DNA from: Sphingomonas hylomeconis
Lineage (GTDB): Bacteria; Pseudomonadota; Alphaproteobacteria; Sphingomonadales; Sphingomonadaceae
NCBI RefSeq assembly: GCF_025370105.1
Contig: NZ_JANQBK010000001.1
Span: 434,001 to 498,000, forward strand
DNA: 64,000 nucleotides
Reading direction: 5' to 3'
Shown here one piece after another: positions 1 through 8,106 of the stretch. The translations under genes were made by a program, and so were the position numbers. The notes beneath the pieces were generated by a model, which was given only the letters and a program-made list of their open reading frames with translations, was not told the origin of the DNA and made no database searches. How positions within the stretch are numbered: position 1 is the first letter of the stretch; every line of letters begins with the position of its first letter.

Positions 1-203
1 GGTTCCGGCCAGGCGGCGGCGAGACCGGCGCGGAATTGTCGACCCGCGCCCGCGCCGCGTGGCAGCGCCTGCCGGAGAACGCGCTGGTGATCGCGCATGG
101 CGGTCCGATCGCCGCGCTCCGCGCCTGGCGCGCCGGTGCGCCGCTGGAGCGCATGATCGATCATGTGCCCGGCTGTGGCGAGGTTATCGCGCTGGCGCGT
201 TGA
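1..203 (+). CDS. Histidine phosphatase family protein, 3' part
   Basis: The frame is open from the first base (first full codon at base 3) and gives 66 residues before TGA at 201-203. An RPGGGE stretch at the start and an AHGGP motif near residue 34 match the C-terminal half of histidine phosphatases of the phosphoglycerate-mutase/alpha-ribazole-phosphatase type, where the AHGG histidine is the second catalytic histidine. The RHG motif carrying the phospho-accepting histidine must lie upstream of the window. Substrate cannot be told from this piece. Related proteins act in cobalamin assembly or as general small-molecule phosphatases. Confidence 0.75.
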   Translation, partial: FRPGGGETGAELSTRARAAWQRLPENALVIAHGGPIAALRAWRAGAPLERMIDHVPGCGEVIALAR

Positions 204-307
204 CCGGGGACTCGCGCTTGCGCGCGACCGACGATAGGGGGCTTCCCGTTCTTGTCTGCGATCGGTAGGCGCGTCGCGGGGGCCCATAACGACCGGGGAA
301 TGTTTTC

Positions 308-1255
308 ATGGCCACAGGCCTCGTAGCTCTACTCGACGATGTCGCGGCGATCGCGCGGCTCGCTGCCGCCTCGGCCGACGATGTCGCCGCCGCCTCGATG
401 AAGGCGTCGTCCAAGGCGATCGGCGTGGTCGTCGACGATGCCGCGGTGACGCCGAAATATGTCGCCGGACTAACGCCGGCGCGCGAATTGCCGATCATCT
501 GGAAGATCGCCAAGGGCTCGCTGCGCAACAAGCTGCTGATCCTGTTGCCCGCCGCGCTGCTGCTCAGTGCCTTCCTGCCATGGATCATCACGCCGATCCT
601 GATGCTGGGCGGCCTGTATCTGTCCTATGAAGGCGCGGAGAAGATCCTCGCCGCGCTGCTCGGGCACGGCCATGCCGACGATGCGGCGCCCGAAGCCGGG
701 CAGACCGCCGAAGATATCGAGAACGAGAAGGTCGGCGGGGCGATTCGCACCGACCTGATCCTGTCGGCCGAGATCATGGCGATCGCGCTGGCCGAAGTGT
801 CGGACGAAACGATCGTGACGCAGGCGGCGGCGCTGATCGGCGTATCGCTGCTGATCACCGCGGGCGTCTATGGCGTGGTCGGGCTGCTGGTGAAGATGGA
901 CGATATCGGGCTGCATCTGGCCAAGCGGCAGGGCGCGACACGCGCGTTGGGCCGTGGGCTGGTCGGGGCAATGCCGATCGTGCTGGCGGCGATCGCCAAG
1001 ATCGGCACCGTGGCGATGCTGTGGGTCGGCGGCGGCATCCTGATCCACGGGCTGGAGGAATTCCATCTCGAGGCGATCCCGCACGCCGCGCATGTGGTGC
1101 GCGATGCGATCGGGGGATTGATGCCGTTTGCGCCGGGGCTCGGCGCCTGGTTCGGCTTCGCCGTCGCCTCGGCCATCGTGGGATTGCTGAGCGGCGGGCT
1201 GTTGGCGCTGATCGTGCCGCGGGTGACCGCGCTGTTCGGCGCCAAGGCGCACTGA
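308..1255 (+). CDS. DUF808 (YedI-type) inner membrane protein
   Basis: 315 residues, the usual length of the DUF808/YedI family. The N-terminus (MATGLVALLDDVA) and the internal block around residues 62-78 (PIIWKIAKGSLRNK) are the family hallmark. Several hydrophobic segments follow, roughly residues 80-105, 165-200, 215-250 and 270-305, so it is a polytopic inner-membrane protein. The ATG at 308 has a GGGGA Shine-Dalgarno about 8 bases upstream. Function of the family is unknown. It stands alone between a phosphatase and the SulP/carbonic anhydrase pair, and nothing in the context assigns a role. Confidence 0.85.
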   Translation: MATGLVALLDDVAAIARLAAASADDVAAASMKASSKAIGVVVDDAAVTPKYVAGLTPARELPIIWKIAKGSLRNKLLILLPAALLLSAFLPWIITPILMLGGLYLSYEGAEKILAALLGHGHADDAAPEAGQTAEDIENEKVGGAIRTDLILSAEIMAIALAEVSDETIVTQAAALIGVSLLITAGVYGVVGLLVKMDDIGLHLAKRQGATRALGRGLVGAMPIVLAAIAKIGTVAMLWVGGGILIHGLEEFHLEAIPHAAHVVRDAIGGLMPFAPGLGAWFGFAVASAIVGLLSGGLLALIVPRVTALFGAKAH

Positions 1256-1445
1256 CGGGCGAGCAACATTCGGGGCCCGTTTGTTGCTGATCGCGCCGCG
1301 GCCGCCGGTTGTGCTGCCCCGCGATGGCGTCGCTGTAACGTTTGATTGCTGCACCGCAATGAACGGAACAGCGCAGGTCGGCACTGGTCTAGGATGAGCC
1401 GGTTAGCCCGCCAATTACGGCCGCGGCACCGTCTCGAGGTCTCAT

Positions 1446-3020
1446 TTGTCGTTTCCCCTATTCAAGACCCTGCGCGCGGATTTCCCCGCATCGATCGTTG
1501 TCTTTCTCGTCGCCCTGCCGTTGTGCCTCGGCGTCGCGCTGGCCTCGGGTGCGCCGTTATTCTCGGGCGTGATCGCCGGCATCGTCGGCGGCGTGGTGAT
1601 CGGCAGCCTGTCAAAATCGCCCTTGTCGGTCAGCGGCCCGGCCGCCGGCCTGACGGTGATCGTGTTCGCCGCGATCGAGCGCCTGCCGTCGTTCGAGGCG
1701 TTCCTGCTCGCGGTCATGCTGGCCGGTATCATCCAGGTGGCATTGGCCGCGACGCGATCGGGCATCGCCGCGGAATTCGTCCCCTCCTCGGTGATCACCG
1801 GCATGCTGGCGGCGATCGGTCTGATCCTGATCCTCAAGCAGGTGCCGCACGCGATCGGCTATGACGGCGATTTCGAAGGCAGTTTCGAGTTTCTCCAGGC
1901 CGACGGCAGCAACACCTTTTCGGCGATCATCACCGCGGTGCAGCAGCATCTGTCGCCCGGCGCGATCCTGATCGCCGCCGCCAGCCTCGCCTTCCTGTTC
2001 TGGTGGGATCAGGCGCGCCCCAAGGAGGGCCCGCTGCGCTTCGTGCCGGGGCCACTGGTTGTCGTGCTCATCGGCGTCGGCGGCAACGCGCTGCTCGGTC
2101 TCGTCAAGCCGAACTGGCAATTGGGCGTGTCGCATCTCGTGCAGGTGCCGATCGCGCGGAGCTTTGGCGAATTCACCTCCTTCTTCGCCACGCCCGATTT
2201 CTCGCAGATCGGCAACGGCGCGGTGTGGACCATCGCGCTGACGCTGGCGATCGTCGCCAGCCTCGAATCTCTGCTCAGCGTGAAGGCAGTCGACGAACTC
2301 GATCCGCAGCGCCGCACCACGCCCAAGAACTGGGAAATGATGGCGCAGGGCGGCGGCAACATCGTCTCCGGGCTGATCGGTGGTCTGCCGGTCACCTCGG
2401 TGATCGTGCGTTCCTCCGCGAACGTCGATGCCGGCGCGCAGAGCAAGACCTCGACGATCCTGCACGGTCTGTGGCTGCTGCTCAGCGTGGCGCTGATCCC
2501 GTTCCTGCTCAACATGATCCCGCTCTCCGCGCTCGCCGCGGTGCTGATCGCGACCGGCTACAAGCTGACCAAGCCGAAGCTGTTCACCGAACGCTACAAG
2601 CAGGGCTGGACGCAGTTCGTGCCGTTCGTCGTCACGATCGGGGCGATCCTGTTCACCGATCTGTTGATCGGCATCATCATCGGACTCGCGGTCGGCTTCG
2701 TGTTCGTCGTGGCGCGCAACTTCCGTTCGGCGATCACCTTCGTCTGCGATGACGAGAACTGCCTGATCCGGGCGCGGCGCAACCTGTATTTCATCCACAA
2801 ATACGAGCTGCAGAAGGAACTGAACAAGGTTCCCGACAACGCCAATCTGCTGATCGACCTGTCGTCGACCAGCTATGTCGATCTCGACAATGTCGACGTC
2901 ATCAATGCCTTCATCAAGGGCGCCTCGTATCGCGGCATCAACGTGACGGTGCGCGGCGACGTGGCCGAGCGCAGCGCGCCGCTGATCAACGCCCCCATTA
3001 CCGGAATCCGTTTCGCATGA
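1446..3020 (+). CDS. SulP family anion transporter, probable bicarbonate/sulfate carrier
   Basis: 524 residues. The first 410 or so hold the multi-helix SulP transport core, beginning with the characteristic ADFPASIVVFLVALPLCLG block and including the GLPVTSVIVRSSAN region near residue 315. The last 90 residues form a compact cytoplasmic STAS-like domain (LLIDLSSTSYVDLDNVDV). The start is TTG at 1446 with a GAGG about 8 bases upstream; no better start gives the conserved N-terminus. The stop overlaps the carbonic anhydrase start in an ATGA, so the two are translationally coupled. SulP carriers move sulfate, bicarbonate or carboxylates. Coupling to a carbonic anhydrase is the main reason to favour bicarbonate (inference). 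Confidence 0.88.
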   Translation: MSFPLFKTLRADFPASIVVFLVALPLCLGVALASGAPLFSGVIAGIVGGVVIGSLSKSPLSVSGPAAGLTVIVFAAIERLPSFEAFLLAVMLAGIIQVALAATRSGIAAEFVPSSVITGMLAAIGLILILKQVPHAIGYDGDFEGSFEFLQADGSNTFSAIITAVQQHLSPGAILIAAASLAFLFWWDQARPKEGPLRFVPGPLVVVLIGVGGNALLGLVKPNWQLGVSHLVQVPIARSFGEFTSFFATPDFSQIGNGAVWTIALTLAIVASLESLLSVKAVDELDPQRRTTPKNWEMMAQGGGNIVSGLIGGLPVTSVIVRSSANVDAGAQSKTSTILHGLWLLLSVALIPFLLNMIPLSALAAVLIATGYKLTKPKLFTERYKQGWTQFVPFVVTIGAILFTDLLIGIIIGLAVGFVFVVARNFRSAITFVCDDENCLIRARRNLYFIHKYELQKELNKVPDNANLLIDLSSTSYVDLDNVDVINAFIKGASYRGINVTVRGDVAERSAPLINAPITGIRFA

Positions 3021-3694
3021 AGAATTACAAGCAGCTCCTCCTCGCCAACCGCGCCTGGGCACTCGAGCTGACGGAGGAGAAATCCGACTTCTTCGAGCGC
3101 CAGACGCTGGGCCAGAAGCCCGAATTCCTGTGGATCGGCTGTTCCGACAGCCGCGTCAGCCCGGAGCAGATGACGATGACGCCGCCCGGCGGCATGTTCA
3201 TCCACCGCAACATCGCCAACCTCGTCAATCATGACGATCTCAACCTGATGTCGGTGCTGCAATATGCCGTCACCGTGCTGGGCGTGAAGCACGTCATCGT
3301 CTGCGGCCATTATGGTTGCGGCGGGGTCAAGGCGGCGCTCGACGGTGGCACGACCGGGTCGGTCGATGCGTGGCTGCAGACGGCGCGCGACGTGGCCAGC
3401 GATCACTGGGAGGAACTGGGCAACCAGCCCACCCCGGAAGCCAAGGCCAACCGCTTCGTCGAATTCAACGTGCGCGATCAGCTGGTCAATCTCGCCCGCA
3501 CCGAAGCGATACAGACGGCCTTCGCGGGCACGCAAGAGCTGTGGCTGCACGGCTGGGTGTACGACATTCGCGACGGGCGCATCAAACCGCTGATGGAGAT
3601 CGACCGCGATACGGTGCTGGAGGCAGTGCCGCACCCCAAGCGCGTGCTGCTGACCGAGGACGAGCGCCAGGCCGCCCCGGCCGTGGCGGACTAG
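3017..3694 (+). CDS. can: Beta-class carbonic anhydrase
   Basis: 225 residues. It carries all zinc-site residues of the beta class: Cys42, Asp44 and Arg46 in GCSDSRVSPEQ, and His98 and Cys101 in GHYGCGG. It interconverts CO2 and bicarbonate in the cytoplasm. It starts at the ATGA overlap with the SulP gene, which suggests one functional unit that takes up and equilibrates inorganic carbon. Its last 22 codons and stop lie inside copy 1 of a 94-bp tandem repeat. In the first copy its TAG and the stop of the original convergent partner share the palindrome CTAG, so the two genes once overlapped by four bases. Confidence 0.95.
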   Translation: MKNYKQLLLANRAWALELTEEKSDFFERQTLGQKPEFLWIGCSDSRVSPEQMTMTPPGGMFIHRNIANLVNHDDLNLMSVLQYAVTVLGVKHVIVCGHYGCGGVKAALDGGTTGSVDAWLQTARDVASDHWEELGNQPTPEAKANRFVEFNVRDQLVNLARTEAIQTAFAGTQELWLHGWVYDIRDGRIKPLMEIDRDTVLEAVPHPKRVLLTEDERQAAPAVAD

Positions 3695-4001
3695 TCCTCG
3701 ATATAATGCGGCACGAAGCTTGCCGCACCCCAAGCGCGTGCTGCTGACCGAGGACGAACGCCAGGCCGCCCCGGCCGTGGCGGACTAGTCCTCGATATAA
3801 TGCGGCACGAAGCTTGCCGCACCCCAAGCGCGTGCTGCTGACCGAGGACGAACGCCAGGCCGCCCCGGCCGTGGCGGACTAGTCCTCGATATAATGCGGC
3901 ACGAAGCTTGCCGCACCCCAAGCGCGTGCTGCTGACCGAGGACGAACGCCAGGCCGCCCCGGCCGTGGCGGACTAGTCCTCGATATAATGCGGCACGAAG
4001 C
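3627..4001. repeat. 94-bp tandem repeat, four copies, spanning convergent gene ends
   Basis: Copies begin at 3627, 3721, 3815 and 3909. The fourth ends at 4001, one base short of full length. Copies 2-4 are identical; copy 1 differs only at 3664 (G, against A at 3758, 3852 and 3946), a synonymous GAG/GAA change in the carbonic anhydrase frame. Each unit holds the last carbonic anhydrase codons, a shared CTAG double stop and the last codons of the convergent ATP-grasp gene. Each junction reads AAGCTT and contains one T explained by neither flank. 94 is not a multiple of three. Near identity points to a very recent amplification or an assembly effect. Confidence 0.97.
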
Positions 4002-5136
4002 GGGCGAGGTTGCGGGTGACCAAAGCCTCGTCCTCGCGGATGCCGATCCCGGCAGGCTCGTCCCCGACGATCCACGCGCCGATCACGGCATGGTGGCCGT
4101 CGAACATCGGGGCAGGGTGGAACGCCTGGCGGATGAAGCCCTCGTCGCCATAGCCTTCGTCGAGCACGGTCTCGGTCACGCCGCCCTGTGTCACCGCGAC
4201 ATTGGCGCCCTCGCGCGAGAAGAGCGGCTTGCGCACATAGCTGGTACCGAGCGACGCGGCGGCGGGATCGTCGTCGAAAAAGGCCGGGAGCAGATTGGGA
4301 TGGCCTTCGTGACGCTGCCAGAGCAGCGGCAGCAGGCCCTTGTTCGATAGCACCGACTTCCACGCCGGCTCGATCCAGCGCACGCCGGCCTTGCTGAGAT
4401 TGGCGGCATAGGGCTCGCGGAACATGAACTCCCAGGGATAGAGCTTGAACGCCGCCTGCAGCTCGAAATCCTCCGCGTCGACGAAGCAACCCGCGGCGTT
4501 GAGCCCGATATCCTTGATCTCGACATATTTGGGCTCGATACCGGCCTGGCTGGCAAGATCCTCGAAGAAGCGCACTGTCTGGCGGTCCTCCATCGTGCTG
4601 CCATCGCCGGCGAAATGGACGAAGCCGCCTGTCGGAAAGATCGCCTTGAAGCGATCGCGGAGCTTGTCGAACAGGCTGTTGAACTGGTCGGCCCCGGCGG
4701 GCAACGCGCCGCTGGCGATCAATTCATCCAGCCACAGCCACTGGAACGTCGCGCATTCGAACACCGAGGTCGGCGTGTCGGCATTATATTCGTAGAGCTT
4801 GGCCGGGCCCTGCCCGTCATAGGCGAGATCGAAGCGGCCGTAGAGCGACGGCTGCTTCGTCCGCCAGCTTGCCGCGACGAAATCATGCTGTTCGGCCGGG
4901 ATCGCCAGCCTGGTCAGCAGTGATGCGTCGCGCACCACCTCCTCGACCAGATCGAGGCACATGGCGTGCAGCTCGGCCGCGGCGGGCTCGATATCGTCGT
5001 CAATCTCCTTCAGCGTGAAGGCATAGGCCGCGCTCTCGTCCCAATAGGCCGCCCCCTCGGTGTCGTGATAGACGAAGCCGATCGCATCGGCCTTGGCGCG
5101 CCAATCGACGCGCGGGGTGAGGGGGAGGCGGCGCAT
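3973..5136 (-). CDS. yjfC: Glutathionylspermidine synthase-like ATP-grasp protein (YjfC/YgiC family)
   Basis: 387 residues matching the synthetase half of glutathionylspermidine synthase without the amidase half, as in E. coli YjfC and YgiC. Visible family blocks include KLYEYNADTPTSVFE near residue 112, the FVHFAGDGSTMEDRQT block near 175, and YVRKPLFSREGANV near 322. ATP-grasp enzymes of this fold join a carboxylate to an amine with ATP, but the YjfC/YgiC substrate is not established and true glutathionylspermidine synthesis should not be assumed. Its ATG overlaps the stop of the PspA-like gene by one base (TGATG), so it is the last gene of the operon yjfI-yjfJ-yjfC. Its stop lies in the fourth copy of the 94-bp repeat. 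Confidence 0.88.
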   Translation of the reverse strand: MRRLPLTPRVDWRAKADAIGFVYHDTEGAAYWDESAAYAFTLKEIDDDIEPAAAELHAMCLDLVEEVVRDASLLTRLAIPAEQHDFVAASWRTKQPSLYGRFDLAYDGQGPAKLYEYNADTPTSVFECATFQWLWLDELIASGALPAGADQFNSLFDKLRDRFKAIFPTGGFVHFAGDGSTMEDRQTVRFFEDLASQAGIEPKYVEIKDIGLNAAGCFVDAEDFELQAAFKLYPWEFMFREPYAANLSKAGVRWIEPAWKSVLSNKGLLPLLWQRHEGHPNLLPAFFDDDPAAASLGTSYVRKPLFSREGANVAVTQGGVTETVLDEGYGDEGFIRQAFHPAPMFDGHHAVIGAWIVGDEPAGIGIREDEALVTRNLARFVPHYIED

Positions 5137-5861
5137 CAGGCGTCGCGTGACGTGTCGTCGCGCTGCTCGATCTGCAGCGTCGGCTTGGGCGGGCTGAGGC
5201 GGGCGAGCACGTCGTCGGCCGAGCTATGGCCCGGCGTGATCCCGGCGAGGCGCAATTTCTCGTCGAGATCGGCGCCGGTGCGGCGATCCTCGAGCTCGCC
5301 GGCGGCGCGGATCTTCTCGCCGCGGATCGCCTGGCGCTCGCGGATCCGGGCGAGGCTTTCCGCCGCCGAGCCGAGCGACGAACCGGCGCCGGCCGCCGCC
5401 ACGGTGGACTGCGCCTTCTGCACCGACTCATTCACCTTGACGACCTCGACCTCGCGGCGCAGCTGCTCGATCTTGCGATCGGTGGCGGCGACGGCCTTGT
5501 GGATCTGATCCTCGGCGGCGCGCATGTCCTCGATCTGCGGCGCCTTCATCGCGATATCCTGTTCGAGATCGGCGACGCGCTGCGCGACTTGGCGGGCGAG
5601 GTCCATGTCGCCCTTGTCCATCGCCATGCGCGCGGACGATTCGTATTTCGCGGCCTGCGCGCGATAGCTCTCGACCTCGGTCTCGAGAATGCGGCGGCGC
5701 GCCACGAGCCCGGCGAGATCGTCACGCGCTTTACCTTGCGCCTTGTCGGCATCGCGGATTTCCTGATCGAGGATGCGCAGCGCGTTGCGATCGACCACCG
5801 CAGTTGCGGCCTCGTTAGCGCCGGCGCGGCCGAGCGTGAAGAGTTTGCTCCAGATAGCCAT
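5136..5861 (-). CDS. yjfJ: PspA/IM30 family protein (YjfJ-like)
   Basis: 241 residues, almost entirely long amphipathic helices with heptad patterns from about residue 25 to 175, as expected for the ESCRT-III-like PspA/IM30 fold. The N-terminal MAIWSKLFTLGRAGANE segment resembles the short amphipathic helix that binds membranes. The C-terminal 60 residues are low-complexity and charged. It has GGAG about 10 bases before the ATG. It sits between the DUF2170 gene and the ATP-grasp gene, as in the E. coli yjf operon. Family knowledge suggests membrane maintenance under envelope stress. A canonical PspBC system is not present in the window. Confidence 0.85.
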   Translation of the reverse strand: MAIWSKLFTLGRAGANEAATAVVDRNALRILDQEIRDADKAQGKARDDLAGLVARRRILETEVESYRAQAAKYESSARMAMDKGDMDLARQVAQRVADLEQDIAMKAPQIEDMRAAEDQIHKAVAATDRKIEQLRREVEVVKVNESVQKAQSTVAAAGAGSSLGSAAESLARIRERQAIRGEKIRAAGELEDRRTGADLDEKLRLAGITPGHSSADDVLARLSPPKPTLQIEQRDDTSRDA

Positions 5862-5887
5862 TTGAATTTACTCCAGCGAAAAGGGGG

Positions 5888-6322
5888 TCAGGCGGGCGAG
5901 AAGGCGGAGCGCAGATCGGTCGCGGCCTCGATCGCGTTCTCGGCAAGCGCCCGCAATTCGGTCTCGATCGTGTGCAGCGGCGAATTGGTCGCCAATTCGC
6001 CGAACAATTCGTAGAAATCGCGGTCGTCGACGGTGGCGATGCCGAAATTGGACAATGGCACGAGCTTCTGCGCCTTGAGCAGGAATTCGTTGAACGCGGC
6101 GCGGTCGGGCTGTTCGTCGCACGGCCAGAGCAGCACGGAGGCGGCGATCTGTTCTTCGCTCACGTTGACATAGGCTTCGAGATCGCCGTGCTGATGCATC
6201 GTGACGAGCAATACCGGATCGGCGCCCTCGACGATGCGCAGGCTGAACTCTCCGGTGCGCACCGGATCGCTATCGTCGAGCGCGGTCTTCAGCGTGCGGA
6301 CGGTCCAGACGGTGTCGGTCAT
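5888..6322 (-). CDS. yjfI: DUF2170 family protein (YjfI-like)
   Basis: 144 residues, soluble, mixed alpha/beta, acidic. The central HQHGDLEAYVNVSEEQI region and the FNEFLLKAQKLVPLSNFG block are typical of DUF2170. It has a good Shine-Dalgarno (GGAGAG, 6 bases before the ATG). It is the first gene of the minus-strand operon with yjfJ and yjfC, 26 bases ahead of yjfJ. Biochemical role is unknown; its constant pairing with a PspA-like partner suggests it works with or controls that protein (inference). Confidence 0.82.
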   Translation of the reverse strand: MTDTVWTVRTLKTALDDSDPVRTGEFSLRIVEGADPVLLVTMHQHGDLEAYVNVSEEQIAASVLLWPCDEQPDRAAFNEFLLKAQKLVPLSNFGIATVDDRDFYELFGELATNSPLHTIETELRALAENAIEAATDLRSAFSPA

Positions 6323-6432
6323 CGGTGGGCTCTCCTGAATGCTGTCGCCTACATAGGCGTTCCGCCATGCGGCGCTAGCGGTGCTCGCCCGATTGTTCTA
6401 AACGGACGGCCAACCAGCCACCGAGGTATTTG

Positions 6433-7071
6433 ATGTTCGATCGCCTGTTCGGGCGCAAGCCAGTCGCGACGGAGCCCGGCCTGTCGGCAATCCGCAACGT
6501 GACGATCGGCCGCACCGTGGTGCTCGATCCGCTGGCGTGGCGCCGCTTCGGCGGCGCGCTGCTCTTCCCGTTCGATTCGGATACGCTGCAGATCGTCGCC
6601 CAGGGCCTGGTCGCGCTCGACGATGGCGGGTTCATCCACCGTTTCTACACCGACGACGACGTGATGTTCCAGGCGGTGACCAACGACCGCGCAGGCCAGG
6701 ATGTGACCGACGTCACCCTGTTCGCGCCGTGGGACAGCAAATATCCGAGCGGCCCGTTCGAGCGGCCGAAATGGCGCGATCGGCTGTCGGCACGGACCTT
6801 CACCGACGAGGGCCTGCCCGAATACAGCCGCGCCTGGTTCGGGCCCGAGGCGGAGAAGCAGCAGCCGGTGACGTTCTGGGAGGATCTGCACGACGATCGC
6901 GACGGCATCGTCGATCGCCGCATCTTCCAGACCTGCATGCTGTTCGGCCGGGATATCGAGGGCGACGGCGCGGAATTGCTGCTCGCGATCGATCAGGAAA
7001 ACGAAGCGGGCGAAGTTTCGTTCGAGATCATGCTAGGGATGGCGCTGGAACTCGGCGAGTTCAGGGCTTGA
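6433..7071 (+). CDS. yjfK: DUF2491 family protein (YjfK-like)
   Basis: 212 residues. The N-terminus MFDRLFGRKP and the following PGLSAIRNVTIGRTVVLDPL match DUF2491. I start at ATG 6433 rather than TTG 6430, because the GAGG at 6423-6426 has better spacing to the ATG. Cytoplasmic, no signal or membrane segments. It opens the plus-strand operon yjfK-yjfL-yjfM, divergent from yjfIJC across 110 bases, so both halves could be controlled from one regulatory gap. Molecular function unknown. Confidence 0.82.
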   Translation: MFDRLFGRKPVATEPGLSAIRNVTIGRTVVLDPLAWRRFGGALLFPFDSDTLQIVAQGLVALDDGGFIHRFYTDDDVMFQAVTNDRAGQDVTDVTLFAPWDSKYPSGPFERPKWRDRLSARTFTDEGLPEYSRAWFGPEAEKQQPVTFWEDLHDDRDGIVDRRIFQTCMLFGRDIEGDGAELLLAIDQENEAGEVSFEIMLGMALELGEFRA

Positions 7072-7096
7072 ATGATTTACGCGTGAGGGGAAGACG

Positions 7097-7510
7097 ATGA
7101 CCGACAGCTACAGTTTTTGGGAAAGCGCGGTGGCGTTCGTCGTTGCGTTCGTCGCGGCCGGCCTGTTCACCATCGCGTTCAAGATCATCTATCAGGCGGC
7201 GACGCCCTATAACGAGCGGACGCTGATCCGCGAGGGCAATGTCGCTGCGGCGATCACGCTGGGCGCGGCGTTGCTGGGCTATATCCTGCCGCTCGCCTCG
7301 GCGCTCGAGCATACGGTGAGCCTGGTTGAATTCGCGGTCTGGGCGTTGCTCGCCGGCGTGATCCAGATCGTCGCCTTCACGATCGTGCGGATGATCGTGA
7401 TGCGCGATTTCAGCGACCGGATCGTGCGCGGCGAGCTTGCCGCGGCGATCTACATGGCCAGCATCTCGCTCGGCGTCGGCCTGCTCAACGCCGCCTGCAT
7501 GAGCGCCTGA
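7097..7510 (+). CDS. yjfL: DUF350 membrane protein (YjfL-like)
   Basis: 137 residues with four hydrophobic helices (about 8-32, 50-68, 75-100 and 110-135), the DUF350 arrangement of two tandem two-helix units. A conserved charged stretch (YNERTLIREGNVAAAI) lies between helices 1 and 2. DUF350 proteins repeatedly neighbour ATP-grasp peptide-ligase-like genes and PspA-like genes. The membrane partner role is inferred from that co-occurrence, and no transport activity is shown. 25 bases after yjfK. Confidence 0.83.
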   Translation: MTDSYSFWESAVAFVVAFVAAGLFTIAFKIIYQAATPYNERTLIREGNVAAAITLGAALLGYILPLASALEHTVSLVEFAVWALLAGVIQIVAFTIVRMIVMRDFSDRIVRGELAAAIYMASISLGVGLLNAACMSA

Positions 7511-7522
7511 GAGGATCATCCG

Positions 7523-8083
7523 ATGAAGCGTTCGCAGTCCATCGTCCTGACCAGCCTGATGGCCGGCACCGGCCTGTCGCTCACCGCGTGCGACGGCCCG
7601 GTCGACAAGCCGGTCGACGCGCTGAGCTATACCAGCGTCGCCGAATGCCGCACCGCGGGCAAGATCCCCGCCGACCAGTGCGAGGCGGCCTATGCCCAGG
7701 CGCAGAAGGCCAATGCGCAGAACGCGCCGCGCTTCGATACGCAGCAGGCGTGCGAGGCGCAATTCGGCGCGGCGCAATGCGCGCGCGGCAATGGCGGCAG
7801 CGGCAGTTTCTTCACGCCGTTGCTCACCGGCTTCGTGATCGGGCAGATGCTCAACGGCGGCGGCGGCTATCGCGGCGCGCCGATGTACCGCGATCGCGAC
7901 GGCAATTATTTCGGCGGCGCGGGCAGCCGGATCAACCGTGATTACGTCACCGGGCGCACCCAGGTGGGCACGAGCGCGTTCAACCCTACCGCGCGCGCGC
8001 CGGCGCGGGTGCAGTCGCGCAGCGCAGTCATTTCGCGTTCCGGTTTCGGCGGCGGCTTCGGCAGCCGCGGCTTTGGCGGCTGA
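7523..8083 (+). CDS. yjfM: DUF1190 family lipoprotein (YjfM-like)
   Basis: 186 residues. MKRSQSIVLTSLMAG and LTAC at residues 20-23 give a lipoprotein signal with Cys23 as the lipidation site. The cysteine pattern AECRTAGK, DQCEAAY, QACEAQFG and AQCARG is that of DUF1190. The C-terminal third is glycine- and arginine-rich, ending in several GFGG-type repeats, and is probably disordered. Expected at the cell envelope. Third gene of the plus-strand yjfKLM operon, 12 bases after yjfL. Function unknown. Confidence 0.82.
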   Translation: MKRSQSIVLTSLMAGTGLSLTACDGPVDKPVDALSYTSVAECRTAGKIPADQCEAAYAQAQKANAQNAPRFDTQQACEAQFGAAQCARGNGGSGSFFTPLLTGFVIGQMLNGGGGYRGAPMYRDRDGNYFGGAGSRINRDYVTGRTQVGTSAFNPTARAPARVQSRSAVISRSGFGGGFGSRGFGG

Positions 8084-8106
8084 TCGCCGTCTCAATCTAG
8101 GTATTC

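Noticed and set aside
3627..4001. CRISPR array
   Set aside because: The units are contiguous with no variable spacers, are 94 bases long and consist of gene ends. No cas genes are nearby.
3582..4489. Series of near-identical reverse-strand frames across the 94-bp array (MGCGKLRAALYRGLVRHG...)
   Set aside because: They arise because the array repeats the same antisense segment. They duplicate noncoding readings and have no start signals.
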